Of a stretch of DNA of 64,000 bases, positions 53,400 through 63,820 are shown one piece after another. Positions within the stretch are counted from its first letter, which is position 1; every line of letters starts with the position of its first letter. The notes under the pieces are model-generated. The model made no database searches, had not been told where the DNA came from, and saw only the letters and a list, made by a program, of their open reading frames with translations. Made by a program: the position numbers and the translations under genes. Source of the stretch: Symbiodinium natans (Eukaryota > Sar > Dinophyceae > Suessiales > Symbiodiniaceae); NCBI GenBank assembly GCA_905221605.1, contig CAJNDS010000191.1, positions 431,501-495,500 on the forward strand. The letters run 5' to 3'.

Positions 53400-54990
53400 T
53401 TAACTCTTAAGTTGCCCTTGGGCCAGGAAGCCGGGAAGTCTGTGAGGTGAAGCATGTTCTGCCAGGATGCCCGCGCAAGAACCTGGCAGGTCACGGGTCC
53501 TAGATCTCTCAAAATAGGGTTTAGGGTTTAGGGTTTATAGGGTTTAGGGTACCCTGAGATCTCAAACAACACCCTGCAATCCCTGTAAACCCTGCATGAC
53601 CTACAAGGCCTGTAAGCCTTAAAACAACCCCCCATCCCTATAAATCCGGTAAATCTCATAATCGCTATAAGACGTGCAAATACAAATCCTATAAACCCAA
53701 TGATACCTAAGCTCCATAAGCCTTAGAAACCCTATGCCCTGTAAGGTTTAGGGTTTAAGGCTATATAAACCCCCATGCCCCATCTAAACTCCAAAGGTAA
53801 GCCCTAAAATGCCCGGCAGAAACCCGAACCGTTAGAACTCCAAAACCCTTGTTGTAGGCTCCCAGTCGAGCACCCGAAAAGACTTCCAATACACAAAGGA
53901 AGCCGAGCCCCATATGACGAAAAGCCTGGTTGTTGGAACCCCCAAAAGAGGGTGCCCAATTTTGGGAGACCTTAAAGGGATTCAGGGAGCATATGAAACA
54001 TTGGGGCGCAGATATGTTTATCCAGGCTTTAAAGAAAAGTCGCCACGGCGCACCAAGAACCCCCCCAGAAATCGCCCACCAGCCCGCACCCCGAAACCAA
54101 GTCTTACACAGCCTATACCACCTCCTTGTCCTTGTGTTGTTGGGGATTCTTAATCTTCCAGTTCTACCTCATCGAGGCCCGTGTTCTTGAGGCTTTTGCA
54201 GCGGTCTTCAGGTTCCCTAAGCCCCCTAAACCCCAAAAAACAGGCGCCTTAATATTTAGAATAGGGCCTTGGGGGCCTTTTATGGCGTACTTATATAGGG
54301 GCAGTATAGGGGCCATAAGGGAATCCTACTATAGTACATATTCCGACCCCAATATTCATCCCGCCCAGGCCTGCAAGGCTTCTTTGGTGGAGGCCTGCGG
54401 CCAACCATGGCTCCCGTCGAGCTGCAAAAGCCGCCGAAAATCCTTTTAGGGTTTAGGGTTTTAGGGTTTAGGGTTTTGAGGTTCTTTTGGGGCTCCCGAC
54501 TCGCACAGCAGGGTTTGGGGGGGGTTAAGGGTTTGGGGTTCTGGGTTTAAAGATTCTTTGCCGCATTTAGGGTGCAGGGGGAAGAGCCTTTTAGTCTGTG
54601 TGTGTGCAGTCTTGCTTACTAGCCCACCAAGTTCTTCATGAATGAGAAGGCTGCCCTTTTTGGGCGAGAAGAAAAGAGAATCTGGGCATCCAAGAATTGG
54701 CTTGATCCCCGCCTAAACCCTACTAAACCCTAAACCCCAAACCCCAAACCCCAAAGCCTAAAGCCTAAAGCCTAAACCATGCACAGGCTGATCCTGAGCA
54801 CTCACCATGGAGTTCCTTGTCGGGTTCGAACTCGTCTGTCTGTTTTTGGGCCTAGTGTAGTAGGCTGCCCGAGAATATAGAACCCGATTGAGCCTCTAGG
54901 AGGTTGCCTTTCGGCGATCTGTCACAACTTGCTGCATGCAGAATTGCAGGGCTCATGTCCTGAAGATGTCGCCTCGTTTCGATTGAAACA
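53400..54990. other. Repeat-rich, no convincing gene
   Basis: TTTAGGG/TTTATAGGG tracts at 53517-53550, degenerate CCTATAAACCC sequence to 53800, the 54248 element and tracts at 54449-54480 and 54715-54775. Plus frames at 53914-54449 cover repeats. Confidence 0.55.
54248..54358. mobile_element. Short element, family 'TTCCGACCCC'
   Basis: Starts TTAATATTTAGAATAGGGCC, ends ACATATTCCGACCCCAATATT; longest copy of the family, with an inner GGGGCAGTATAGGGGCC. Confidence 0.75.
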
Positions 54991-55021
54991 TGCGCCGCTT
55001 CAATGAGAGCATCGACCAAAC

Positions 55022-55583
55022 TTGGACAGTGGTAATGGCGCTACAGAATATGCATGCAATAGTTCAAGGAAGGTTATCCACATCTCGAAAGTTGAGCTCC
55101 AGGTCATGTGCTGTCTTAGGCTCTCTACGTCTCACTTAGTGGGATGTGGCAGTTCGCCAGGTCACCACACCTACCAACAATGTATCATTGTCCTGCGGCC
55201 ACTGCGCCCGGTAAAGCTGCTCCACTTTGCGCCAAGAAGTACAGACCTGGGCTCTCCGCCATCCTTGCCCAGCCATGTTACCCCAGAGAAGAGGGTTGGT
55301 TCTAATTCTGCCCGTCTTGCGACAGCCATACTTGGGGAATCGGAAATTATGCCAGCATGGTGTCGGGGTAGAACTCACTTGCTCGACATGCACGGCTGAG
55401 CACATGGTCTTGCACAATGTGCGTAATTTTACAAGCGTGCACCATGACATGATCCGCGATCCACACTTTTTATACAGTCATCAGGTTTTGCATCGTCATT
55501 TACCTCCGAACAACGGTTTCTGCTGGGGTGGCCAGTTGCTGACTCGCAACCCCAAGTGTGCTACATGCTCGCTCTTTGGCTGA
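55022..55583 (+). CDS. Candidate plus coding region, unknown
   Basis: Open frames 55022-55399 ('KVIHISKVELQVMCCLRLST', 'RVGSNSARLATAILGESEIM', 'RGRTHLLDMHG') and 55227-55583 ('MVLHNVRNFTSVHHDMIRDP') overlap. The first looks better. A minus frame of 104 codons (55136-55450) is a rival. Confidence 0.3.
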
Positions 55584-55602
55584 ACAAGGACATTGGCTGC
55601 AC

Positions 55603-55688
55603 GTTGGGATGTTCCCCCCTATACTATAACAGTCCTGAATCGGGATTTTAATAGGGTTTACTGTAATCCCTTAAGGACTGTTCCCAAG
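55603..55688. mobile_element. Foldback element, family 'GGGATGTT', possible intron
   Basis: GTTGGGATGTTCCCCCC...GGACTGTTCCCAAG, truncated at the right end. Read on the plus strand it begins GT and ends AAG and is bordered by GCTGCA on both sides. A further partial copy is at 15369-15432. Confidence 0.75.
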
Positions 55689-55689
55689 C

Positions 55690-56042
55690 TGCATGCCTCG
55701 TGGTTGCAGGCAAGCCGCAGCAGCCAGAGTCTTGGCATCGCCTTGCAAGCCGGGTTTCAAAGGCTCGATCGGCTTGTTAGTGACTACGCGCGCTGCTCTC
55801 GCAAGCTCGCTTTAGCAAAGCTCCCCAAGGGTCGGAGATGCAAAACCGCACTGCGTCACTCTGCAGGTTCACTTCCGCAAGCCTCGTCAGGGGAACCCTT
55901 AGTAGCCTGCAACCTGAAACCCTCAACAGCCTGCATGCCCGTGGATCCACATCGCCACGTGGGGCGCTGTGTCGCAAATCCAGTTCGACGGGTGCGGGCG
56001 GATGGTGCTCTTCAACCTCGCAAGAGCCGACTAGGTTCATAG
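55690..56042 (+). CDS. Region open on both strands, unknown
   Basis: Just after the foldback element 55603-55688 the plus strand is open ('SSQSLGIALQAGFQRLDRLV', 'CSRKLALAKLPKGRRCKTAL') and so is the minus strand ('LAEVNLQSDAVRFCISDPWG'). The element could be a GT-AG intron on the plus strand. Strand not decided. Confidence 0.25.
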
Positions 56043-56265
56043 CTCATACTCTGACGTCGCGTTCATAGGGGTTGATCCAAAAAGCGGACTGGGCTTTCTA
56101 GGCTTTCTGGGATCCGGCTGTCAGCGCACCAACCCTGCGGGCGAACCCTTCCTCAATTCGTCGCCTTACATTACAATGTTGCCAAAACAGCTGAAGAAGG
56201 TTAAAGCTGTGGCCCAAAATCAAGACTCGACGGCTGGCCGATAGTTGCACTAGACCCTCTAGGCT

Positions 56266-56370
56266 GCCCAGTAACCAAGGCTCAAAAAGGGTGCCCTTTT
56301 TTGCTTAAAAGGGTTTATAAGGGAACCTAAATCCCCCCAAAAAGGGAATAAGGGCACTACTGGGCATCCT
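56266..56370. mobile_element. Foldback element, family 'GCCCAGTA'
   Basis: GGCTGCCCAGTAACCAAGG...GGGCACTACTGGGCATCCTAG, about 105 bp, with an inner AAAAAGGG/CCCTTTTT pairing. Relative of the SLC4 intron at 18243-18358. Confidence 0.75.
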
Positions 56371-56468
56371 AGCCCTTAAAAAGCCCCCGGAGCCTCATGG
56401 TTCCCAGATCCAGGACCCAGCTCAGCACCTCAAGGCGAAGTTTCGGCCGTCATCTTCTCATCCACCCT

Positions 56469-56593
56469 ACTTGGAGGTTCATGGGTAGTCTTATAAGTAG
56501 GGTTATAAGTATGGTAAGTATTATACTTATAACCTATAAACCCACTTCAGGTACTTATAACCCTGCTTAAAACTACACATGAACCTCCAAGTA
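56469..56593. mobile_element. Foldback element, family 'GGAGGTTCATG'
   Basis: ACTTGGAGGTTCATGGGTAG...CTACACATGAACCTCCAAGT, best-preserved copy at 125 bp with GTTATAAGTA motifs inside. Confidence 0.9.
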
Positions 56594-56651
56594 CAGTAGG
56601 CAACTTAAGGCGAAGCTGACTCCACACGAAGGTCCAGTTGCTCGACTATGT

Positions 56652-56802
56652 TCAGAGGCTCTTAGCCGGCAGACGCAGTTTGCGTCTGATCCCGTTCAAA
56701 ATAGTAGCACAAGTGACAGAAAGCAGAGGCTGCTGCAGCAAACGAAGTCTCCCTGTCACAGCCCATTTTCCTTCAAACACCTCGTGCCCAAGCACTGACG
56801 CC
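56652..56802 (-). CDS. C-terminal exon, product unknown
   Basis: After CTCAAG the minus strand gives one base plus 50 codons ending TGA: 'ASVLGHEVFEGKWAVTGRLR', 'LLQQPLLSVTCATILNGIRR', 'KLRLPAKSL'. Composition is natural and the frame has no ATG. A plus frame (56638-56895) covers the same bases. Confidence 0.42.
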
Positions 56803-57573
56803 CTTGAGCAACACGACCGTCCTTACAGCAAACTTGGGGGCCTGGGATGCGGTCTCCGCGGACAGCTTGATGCAGCTACCTGGCTGATGACGTAGCTCTG
56901 GGAATGAAGGAGGTATGCAGGGAGGCTTTGCCTACAATGCAAAACAAAGAAAGCACAACAAGAAGAAAACAAACCCACATCGATAATATCAATAGTATAT
57001 CAATCAAGATCATACTCAGCACTCAACATCACCAATGCCAAGTGTGTCCTCAGCTCTCTGATTCTTCTGGCTACTGCGAATGAAGGTTCGTGTATAATTA
57101 TAGTTGGTCATAAACCACAAACCCTAAACCCTAACCTAGTAATCTCAACCTGTCTCACCTGGCCTTGCGCCGCCCGTCCCCTGAACCCTTAATCCCCGTC
57201 ACGCCAGGACAACAGTTCGCATTGTGGATGAGATGTGGTAGTAGTGGAGATACATGTTGTGGTAGTGTTCGAGCACATCAAACAAACAACATGTAAGAGT
57301 TCGCGAGGCGACTGGCACCAAGATCAAGCATGAAACTCTGTACCCCACACACTCCCAAGCCTATGTGGAGAGCGTCCAGCGTCAGAAGCGCTTTTGCCAC
57401 GTGCGGCGTGGTGCGAGGAGGGGGTGCTGGACCCAAGACCTGTCAAAGTTCTCAGCATTTCTCTTCATTTCTGCGTGCGGGAGGATACTGGCTGTCAAGG
57501 GCTATGTTTATAGTTATTGGTTACGACTATTGCTACTGCTGGTCCTGACAAAGCCCTGGCAAATGTCCAAAAC

Positions 57574-57795
57574 CTAGGCCATTAGGGTCAGGGCCGGTAG
57601 TCTTCCTGTCTTTTCTGCTTCTCCAGCAACCAGGAAGCCAGGCCAAACCAAACTCTCTTCATCTACAAGATGATGAAGCCCCAAAGGTTGAACGAGCGTA
57701 CTTGCAAAGTAGGACTCGGATTCGGGGGCTCGCGGCTGCACTATGCTGGCGGGGGGCCGGAGTCCAGTCCACTTCGGCCAAGTTGGCAGCCGCAT
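57574..57795 (-). CDS. Candidate exon, unknown
   Basis: 73 minus codons from ATG to TAG: 'PESESYFASTLVQPLGLHHL', 'VDEESLVWPGFLVAGEAEKT', ending 'LPALTLMA'. Plus frames over the same bases (57670-57891) and upstream at 57330-57577 are also open, so strand is uncertain. Confidence 0.36.
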   Translation of the reverse strand: MRLPTWPKWTGLRPPASIVQPRAPESESYFASTLVQPLGLHHLVDEESLVWPGFLVAGEAEKTGRLPALTLMA

Positions 57796-58117
57796 TTCCT
57801 GCCTCAGGCGCGCGAAGCCTACTCAGAGCCAGCCTTCAAGAAGAAACTTCTTTCTATCTCTTCTTTTTCTTCTACGGGGCTTGAGGAGTAGGGAAGTTAC
57901 CCTACCCCCCGGCGCACTGGGCGCGCCCAGAACACGCGGATCCGTTTGGTCAGGTCGGCGTGAAACTGAGAACGTCAGGGGAAACAGTCAGAAGTGGCAA
58001 GCTCCCCCTGGCTGAAGCAACCGAAAAGTTGCTTCATCTCTCTCTCTCTCTCTCTCGCTTGAACCCTTTTTTGCGGCCAGGACCCGAAGCCCTATATAAA
58101 ACACTGAGCCCTCCAAG

Positions 58118-58246
58118 ATGGCTAGCTGGAGGGATCCAGGCTCAGAGTGCCGCTGCATCAAAGCGAGCGGCATAAAGGAGCTGCCATCCTGTGGAGAGGG
58201 TGCCGAGTCGATAGCAGTGCCGGGTCCTGAGGCGCCACAATGTGTG
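58118..58246 (+). CDS. Candidate exon before a foldback element
   Basis: The plus strand reads 'SECRCIKASGIKELPSCGEG' and 'AESIAVPGPEAPQCV' and ends at GTATGTATAC, a good donor. The foldback element 58256-58356 follows within 10 nt, so it would form the intron. Product unknown. Confidence 0.4.
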
Positions 58247-58255
58247 GTATGTATA

Positions 58256-58356
58256 CGGGGGCTTCCGAAACTGGGGGATATCCTTATGGGGGTTCCCTTT
58301 GAGGGGCTTCTATGCTATGTGGGGTATAAAGGGGGCACCCCTATTGGGGAAATACT
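58256..58356. mobile_element. Foldback element (family 'GGGGTACC')
   Basis: GGGGGCTTCCGAAACTGGGG...CACCCCTATTGGGGAAATAC; follows the GTATGT donor of the plus exon ending at 58246. Confidence 0.75.
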
Positions 58357-58401
58357 CACATGAATATAAAACGATCCCTAAACCCTAAACACCCTAAACA
58401 C

Positions 58402-58640
58402 CCTAATATCTTCGCCCAGCTTCCTTTCGGCTCGGTCAATGTGGCCACCCAAGTCCTGTGCCTTCTTGGCCAGCGGCACAGTGATCCTTGGCTCGGGTGG
58501 CCCTTTCAAAGCCTCTGAAAATATTCTAAATGTGAGCTTCTCAAACCCCATAAGGGAAAATATAAAATGTCCACAGGGCCTACCTAGTTGTCCACAGCTT
58601 CGTGCTGATCGCAACCGAGAAGAGTGACATGAGGCTTTAG
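58402..58640 (-). CDS. Two exons joined by an introner, unknown
   Basis: Upstream exon ends at 58584 ('RSARSCGQL'); a 69-nt intron 58583-58515 (GTAGGCCC...TTTTCAG) leads in phase to exon 58514-58402, 'PEPRITVPLAKKAQDLGGHI' and 'DRAERKLGEDIR', a strongly amphipathic helix. A slightly later acceptor (TTTGAAAG) is also in frame. The final donor is GTGTTTAGGG, the first unit of a telomere-like array. Product unknown. Confidence 0.58.
58515..58583 (-). mobile_element. Introner, family 'TATATTTTCCCTTA'
   Basis: GTAGGCCC...TATATTTTCCCTTATGGGG...ATTTTCAG. It is the complete 69-nt intron of the 58402-58640 gene. The same order of blocks recurs at 34462-34543, 37420-37491 and, more diverged, 26885-26978, always on the minus strand. 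Confidence 0.8.
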
Positions 58641-59099
58641 CAAGTCTGCACGAAGTTCGGGTAAACTACACCCATGCACCGGAGATGCAAGCAGACCCCT
58701 CCATTGGGTCTTCAGATGTCTTCAAGCCTGAGCCAGACAACGCAACCCTCAGACTCGAACTTCTGACATCGACTGGTCAAAGAGATGGGAATGCACGCAA
58801 CGGTCCCTCCTTTCACAACGCGCCTAGCGCCCTTTGCCTCTAGGGATTGCCAAGAAAAAGGGGTGGCATGCAAAGAACGTGGGGGAGGGGGACGCGCACA
58901 TATGCGGAAGGCTCCAGTTCACTTGCGGCCCCAGTTGTAGAAGAGGATCCTCCTCCTCCTCCTCCCCCCTCCAAAGTTGTCTGCTCCCGTCTGAATCCTA
59001 GAAGTGCAGCTCTCAGGCATCACGACTGCAAGTTTTGTGTTCGGCTTTCGACGCATCGCGATCAGCCGCCTAATCCACCTGAAGTCCGGGTTGTACTTT

Positions 59100-61380
59100 A
59101 GCAACAGGGCTGGCGGCAACTTATTTCTCAAAAAACCAGGGAACAAAAAGGTATGAGAAGACCCAAAAGAGAACTGAGGACCCCCCCCCCTCCCAAAGTT
59201 TAGAGTGCCTCTACCACCAGTTGACCCCCAAACCCCCCTTTTGCATTCAGGCCTCTTCGGTGCAAGTCCCCTAAACCTCCTCAACCCCCCATAAACCGCC
59301 TGTAACCCCTATGAACCCCCTAAACTCAACCCTAACCCGGCTTGTTTTATGTAGGCCGGTGGCTTCTTCATCTGCCCTTGTACCTTAACATAGCCCCTAA
59401 ATACCCTAATAAGAAGCCCCTACAAAGCAGAAACCCTGCTTGAAGAGACCACCAAGCAATACAAGGCTTGTTCTAACCCTAAACCCTAAAAACCCTATAA
59501 ACCCCCTAAACTCAAACCCCAAACCCGCTTTTTCTGAGTCCGAGGTTCAGGACCCACAAGCCCAGGGCTTCGGAGAAGCGAAGGCATACTCCAGGCACCT
59601 GCACAGCAAGCTTCGGGCCTTGGGGGGGTTTAGGACTTTAGGATTTGGGGGGTACAGTGTGGGGGGCTTGGGTTTAGCAAGAAGCTCCTTCTGTTGACTT
59701 CTGTCGGCCTCTGTGCGCGGATCGAAAGGCAAAAAGCTTTCAAGAGGGGAGGGATTAGGAGGTCCTTAGTCAGTGCGTACGCCATCGATTACGGTGAAGC
59801 TGCTGCAAGGCAGGCCACTCACCTCTCTGTGCGGCTTAGGGTTTGCAGGCTTAGGCAACTTCAGGGATACCCTGCGCCACGGCCTTACACCCTTTTGATG
59901 CTGGACTTTCTGACTGCCAGACGCCCGCCTATCCTCGCCTTCTTGACTGCCCTACACCCCAGACCCTAAACCCGAAACCCCAAACGTTCACTTCTGGAGC
60001 CATCCGCTGTGACCCAAGCCCTTGCACTTGTCGCAGGACCCGAAAGTCCCCGCGCCCTGAAAACCTAAAACCTCAACTGCAACCTTGCACTCACCCAAAC
60101 CTGAGCAATTTTGGGGTGATTTTAGGGTTTCGGGTCTAGGGTTCAGGGTTTATCTGGGGTCTTTGGGGCTTGGGAAGGGAAGGCAGTATGATGCCTTCTG
60201 CGGTCCCATCATGGTACGGAGCCCAATAGTCAAGGCATCCTGGAGAAGAGAAGTTGGAAAAAACAACGCCCACCCTTGTTTCCCCTAAACCCTACAAACC
60301 CTAAGCTTTACTCTAAACCCTAAACCCGAAACTTTACCCTAAACCCTTTTTTTGAACCCGCGACCCTAAACCCTAAACCCTAAACCCTCGAGACCCTAAA
60401 CCCACGTCAGGTCCCCTGGAACCGCCGCAGTCGCGACAAAGCCTCGTCGCAGGCATAGCTCGGAGAGCTAGTGGGCTCCCCGGGCTGCAAACCTCGGTGT
60501 TCGGGTTTAGGGCTTAGGGTTTACAGTAGGGTTGTTTTGTCAGCACCCGCATAGCTGGACGAACCGCCAGGACTCCGACGATTAGGGTTTAGGGTTTAGG
60601 GTTTGGGGATTGCGGCTTTGGGTAGGGTCCAGGCTACAGGTCCGACAGAAAACCCAGAGAAACAAGTTATGAGCAGCGTCGAAGGTTTTAGAGCTTCTAG
60701 GACTGGGATTCTGGGCTCAGAGTCTAAGCTTGGGAGCTTAGGCTTTGGTCTCCCTCCCGCCCACAAAAGCAAAAAGACGCCTTGCCACGCCACCACGGTG
60801 GTGCCGTGGCCTAGACACCCAGCTATAGGGACACAAGACCGAACAGTGTTTAGGGTTTAGGGTTTCGGGAACGTTCCACTGGAAGCAATGGCCAACTGCT
60901 GCCATAGCCACGGTAAGTCCCAGCGATGCCCGCTCCGTTCACAGACACCTCCAGCCAGGTCGGCCGATCTCCTTTCTGAAGGTTCAGCGGCTTAGGGTTT
61001 AGGGTTTAGGGTACCAATTGCCCCTTTCACGTCCCATATTCTGCTTGACGACTCGCCGCCACGCAAGCCCAACCTACCTGAAGAGTCGACCGATTAGCTG
61101 CTGGGCCGGAGTCGGGATGAACCTTCTTTGGTTTCTGTACTTCTATACATACACAGAATTATAGAGGGATTGCGCCCATGGACATTGCAAAACCATGCCC
61201 AAATCAACCCGAGCTCTGGGCTTGGTGAGAAACGCATTCAGCTTGGGGGGTTTCCCCCTGTTGGGGTCCTGTGATAAAGTTCTTTTTCTGAGTACCCTAA
61301 ACCCTAGGCCCTTTTTCTTATACCCAGACTCCCTAAACCCTACACCCTGAACCCCTTCTTTGGGAAAATGCCTACATCTG
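59100..61380. other. Degenerate telomere-like region, no gene seen
   Basis: CCCTAAACCC-type tracts at 59470-59525, 59955-59990, 60280-60405 and 60845-61015 in both orientations, separated by 100-400 bp of unique sequence. Plus frames at 59440-59969 are open but largely repeat-derived. Confidence 0.6.
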
Positions 61381-61389
61381 CATCCAGAC

Positions 61390-61808
61390 ACGCGGAGCTC
61401 CCGTGTCCTGCTGGCACTTCACAGCTTCGTCGCTTCCGGAGCCAGCCAGGCACGAACTCCTCGGCGCCGGGTTGCGACGGATATTGCTACCATTACTAGA
61501 TTCCTGTATTGTCATATTGTGTTTATACTTCATATACACATATATACTTATTCATATATATATACACATGTATATATATATATATATGTGGCGGTAAAGA
61601 CCCATTTGCAAGCATTGGCTGGTTGAGGCGCCAGCACACCAGAATAGATTCTTGCATGGGCAGGGGACTTCCCATCCCAGCAAGGAGCAGCACGAACTGA
61701 ATCACAAACCAAAACCCCTTCATTCACCCCGTTTCCACATGCAAGCTCGGGTGCGTGGGCGATAGCTGCCTGTATTGCAGCCAGCCACTCGCTCTCGCAG
61801 GCCGCCAT
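61390..61808 (-). CDS. Candidate gene start, unknown
   Basis: A minus ATG at 61808 opens 'AACESEWLAAIQAAIAHAPE' and 'LACGNGVNEG', followed by possible GT donors near 61715. A second piece at about 61470-61380 reads 'EEFVPGWLRKRRSCEVPAGH' and 'GSSACLDAD' and ends at GTAGGC. Between them lies a TA microsatellite. Product unknown. Confidence 0.38.
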
Positions 61809-61884
61809 GGCGCATCGACCCGCATGTTGGGGTGTTTTCTGGACTTGTGCTTCCCCAGGAACCGGGGAATGAGAAGCTTGAGCT

Positions 61885-61999
61885 ATGTTCTTCCTGTCAG
61901 ACGACAGTCAACAACAGCTGAAAGCTCAAGTATTGGCCAAGTACTTGTGCATCTTTGGACGTGGGAAGGCTACGGATTGGCTCGGGACACTTCGTTTCA
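61885..61999 (+). CDS. Candidate exon, unknown
   Basis: The plus frame from ATG at 61885 reads 'FFLSDDSQQQLKAQVLAKYL' and 'CIFGRGKATDWLGTLRFS', ending at GTAGGTTC. Continued coding to a GTGAGTG donor near 62155 ('VVEAGLAMAFRRACLASMVL') is possible. Confidence 0.35.
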
Positions 62000-62229
62000 G
62001 CGTAGGTTCAGGGGCCTCTATCGGGGCTTTCCAGGTGGTTGAGGCTGGTTTGGCAATGGCTTTCAGGCGCGCATGCTTGGCCTCCATGGTGTTGGTTTTC
62101 CATGTTGACTCCTACGACTCGGACCTCCGCCTCAGATGCTCGTCACAGCGAAAGCAGTGAGTGTCGAATCCACCTTGCCCAATATGCGGCACCTCAACCC
62201 TATAAACCCATATAAGACTCACACTCCCA

Positions 62230-62727
62230 AGTGGACTCGAAGATCACCGGCCTCTGCCCAGCTTCGGTAGGCCGCAACGAGCTCCGGTGTCTGCCAACAG
62301 GAGCGGAGTGAAATAGAGAGCTACCTCTATTAAGAACTTTTCAACTCGATGGAAGCCCTGTCAAAGCTCCGCGCCTTCTCTCGGAGCACAATGTGGTTGG
62401 TGGCATCCAGCACGTCCTGCAACCTCACTGACCTGCGTGGGACGAGGTCAAGTCGCAGCACAACGCCAGCCAAAGCAGCCACGGATAATCTTCGAGTCCC
62501 GCCGAGCCCGCGGCTCAAAGCTCAGGAGAACCACCACCTAGTGCGTCAGTGCATCGAGCAAAAAAGAGAGTCACCTTTAATAATTTAACGGAACTTCCCA
62601 ACAAACCTTGAGCATGCAGCTCTAAGACTCTAAGGTGCGCATGTGTATCCTCCCCACCTATAGCGTCGATCTCATGCTGCAACAAGCCCGCGCTCTCTCC
62701 GGCATGCAAGATCGTCTTTTGAAACAA
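62230..62727 (-). CDS. Multi-exon minus gene, unknown
   Basis: Exon about 62727-62610 reads 'FQKTILHAGESAGLLQHEID' and 'AIGGEDTHAHLRVLELHAQ', ending at GTTTGTTG. Exon about 62430-62340 reads 'DVLDATNHIVLREKARSFDR' and 'ASIELKS' after GTTGCAG. A further piece near 62300-62225 reads 'TPELVAAYRSWAEAGDLRV'. Helical, charged; coiled-coil-like in part. No family recognised. Confidence 0.42.
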
Positions 62728-63006
62728 TTCTGGCTTTTGATAAGACTACACGCCGGGGGAGCTTGCATGAGGATCCCACGGCTCATGGCGCAGAGCCCTA
62801 AACCCTAAACCCTAAACCCCAAACCCTAAACCCGAACCCCTAAGCCCTAAACCCTAAACCCAAAGCCTCAGAATGTTAAGGCCCTTTCAATCGGGAAGCC
62901 CCAAACCCGAAACCTGTTGCTGCCGCGGCGCCAACACGGCGAGGCATGTGATGCCCAACAATAGCTGGTGCGGCGGCGATGTGACAAGATACACCTAGGC
63001 TGAGCT

Positions 63007-63768
63007 ATGATGTTGAGGCTTTCAGGGTTCGTGCATTGGCTAGTTTTTTGTCTCATGTTGTCGGGTGGCAAGTTTACGAGGGATCCTTGTTGCAAGCAGA
63101 GGCATGTACGTAGCTTGCCTGGTTGTTTTCAGCGATGTCGGAGGGGGGGCGGGCCAGAACGTCCGTTCCCACGGCGACCATGCCCAAAAACACCGGTATG
63201 TACAGCGTTCTTGCCTCTTTGGAAGAGCCTCTTTGCACAACACAATTCCAAAGGATGTTTGACATTTCTGGAACAAGACACGCTGTCACAAGCATTCATG
63301 TCTGGTATGGACATGCCCCAAAAACACTGGCATTCACAGCGCTCCTGCCTCTTTGCACAACTTTATACACAAGGAGGTTCAAACCCGCCAGAGGATGCGA
63401 ACATGATGGCAGCTCTGGGGGCTATTTATTTGCTGAAAAAAAAGTCGGGAGCGAACTTTGTAGCCAGTCTACTTCGTCGCCGCTATCGTGGCAGAAGCCA
63501 GAAGCCCAAACACTCGTAAATTACGTATTTCCAGCTTCCGCAAAGCTTTCGTTGTCCCCTTCTGCATGTGGGCTCGCTGCTCCACCCTTAACCCGCCCGA
63601 ATCCGAAGGAGCAAAGGCACAAACAAAACGCTCCTCAATGACAAGTCCCCAAGATCCATGACACTCAAGACATGTTACAATTTGTCGCCAACTTGCGGGC
63701 CACATGTAGGGTTCACTTGGAGGTTCATGGTTCATGGGTAGCTGCAAGTAGGGTGATGAGTACAGCAA
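63007..63768 (+). CDS. Region open on both strands, unknown
   Basis: Plus frames read 'MAALGAIYLLKKKSGANFVA' near 63405-63470 and the minus strand reads 'VTCLECHGSWGLVIEERFVC' to 'LRKLEIRNLRVFGLLASAT' (63690-63469). The plus sequence holds an imperfect duplication (63178-63245 against 63316-63370). Strand and frame are undecided. Confidence 0.25.
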
Positions 63769-63820
63769 GGTACTTTACTTATCACCCCATTTAGGGCACT
63801 TCTAACCCGACTTCTCCAAG
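63715..63820. mobile_element. Foldback element, family 'GGAGGTTCATG', decayed
   Basis: ACTTGGAGGTTCATGG at the left and only CTTCTCCAAG at the right; interior 'CACCCCATTTAGGG' matches the 23475 copy. Confidence 0.75.

Noticed and set aside
20403-57970. Shared 'TCAGGTCGGCGTGA' wording at 20403 and 57950 as a SINE.
   Set aside because: Only about 14 bases plus loose GC-rich similarity upstream match; too short to define an element.
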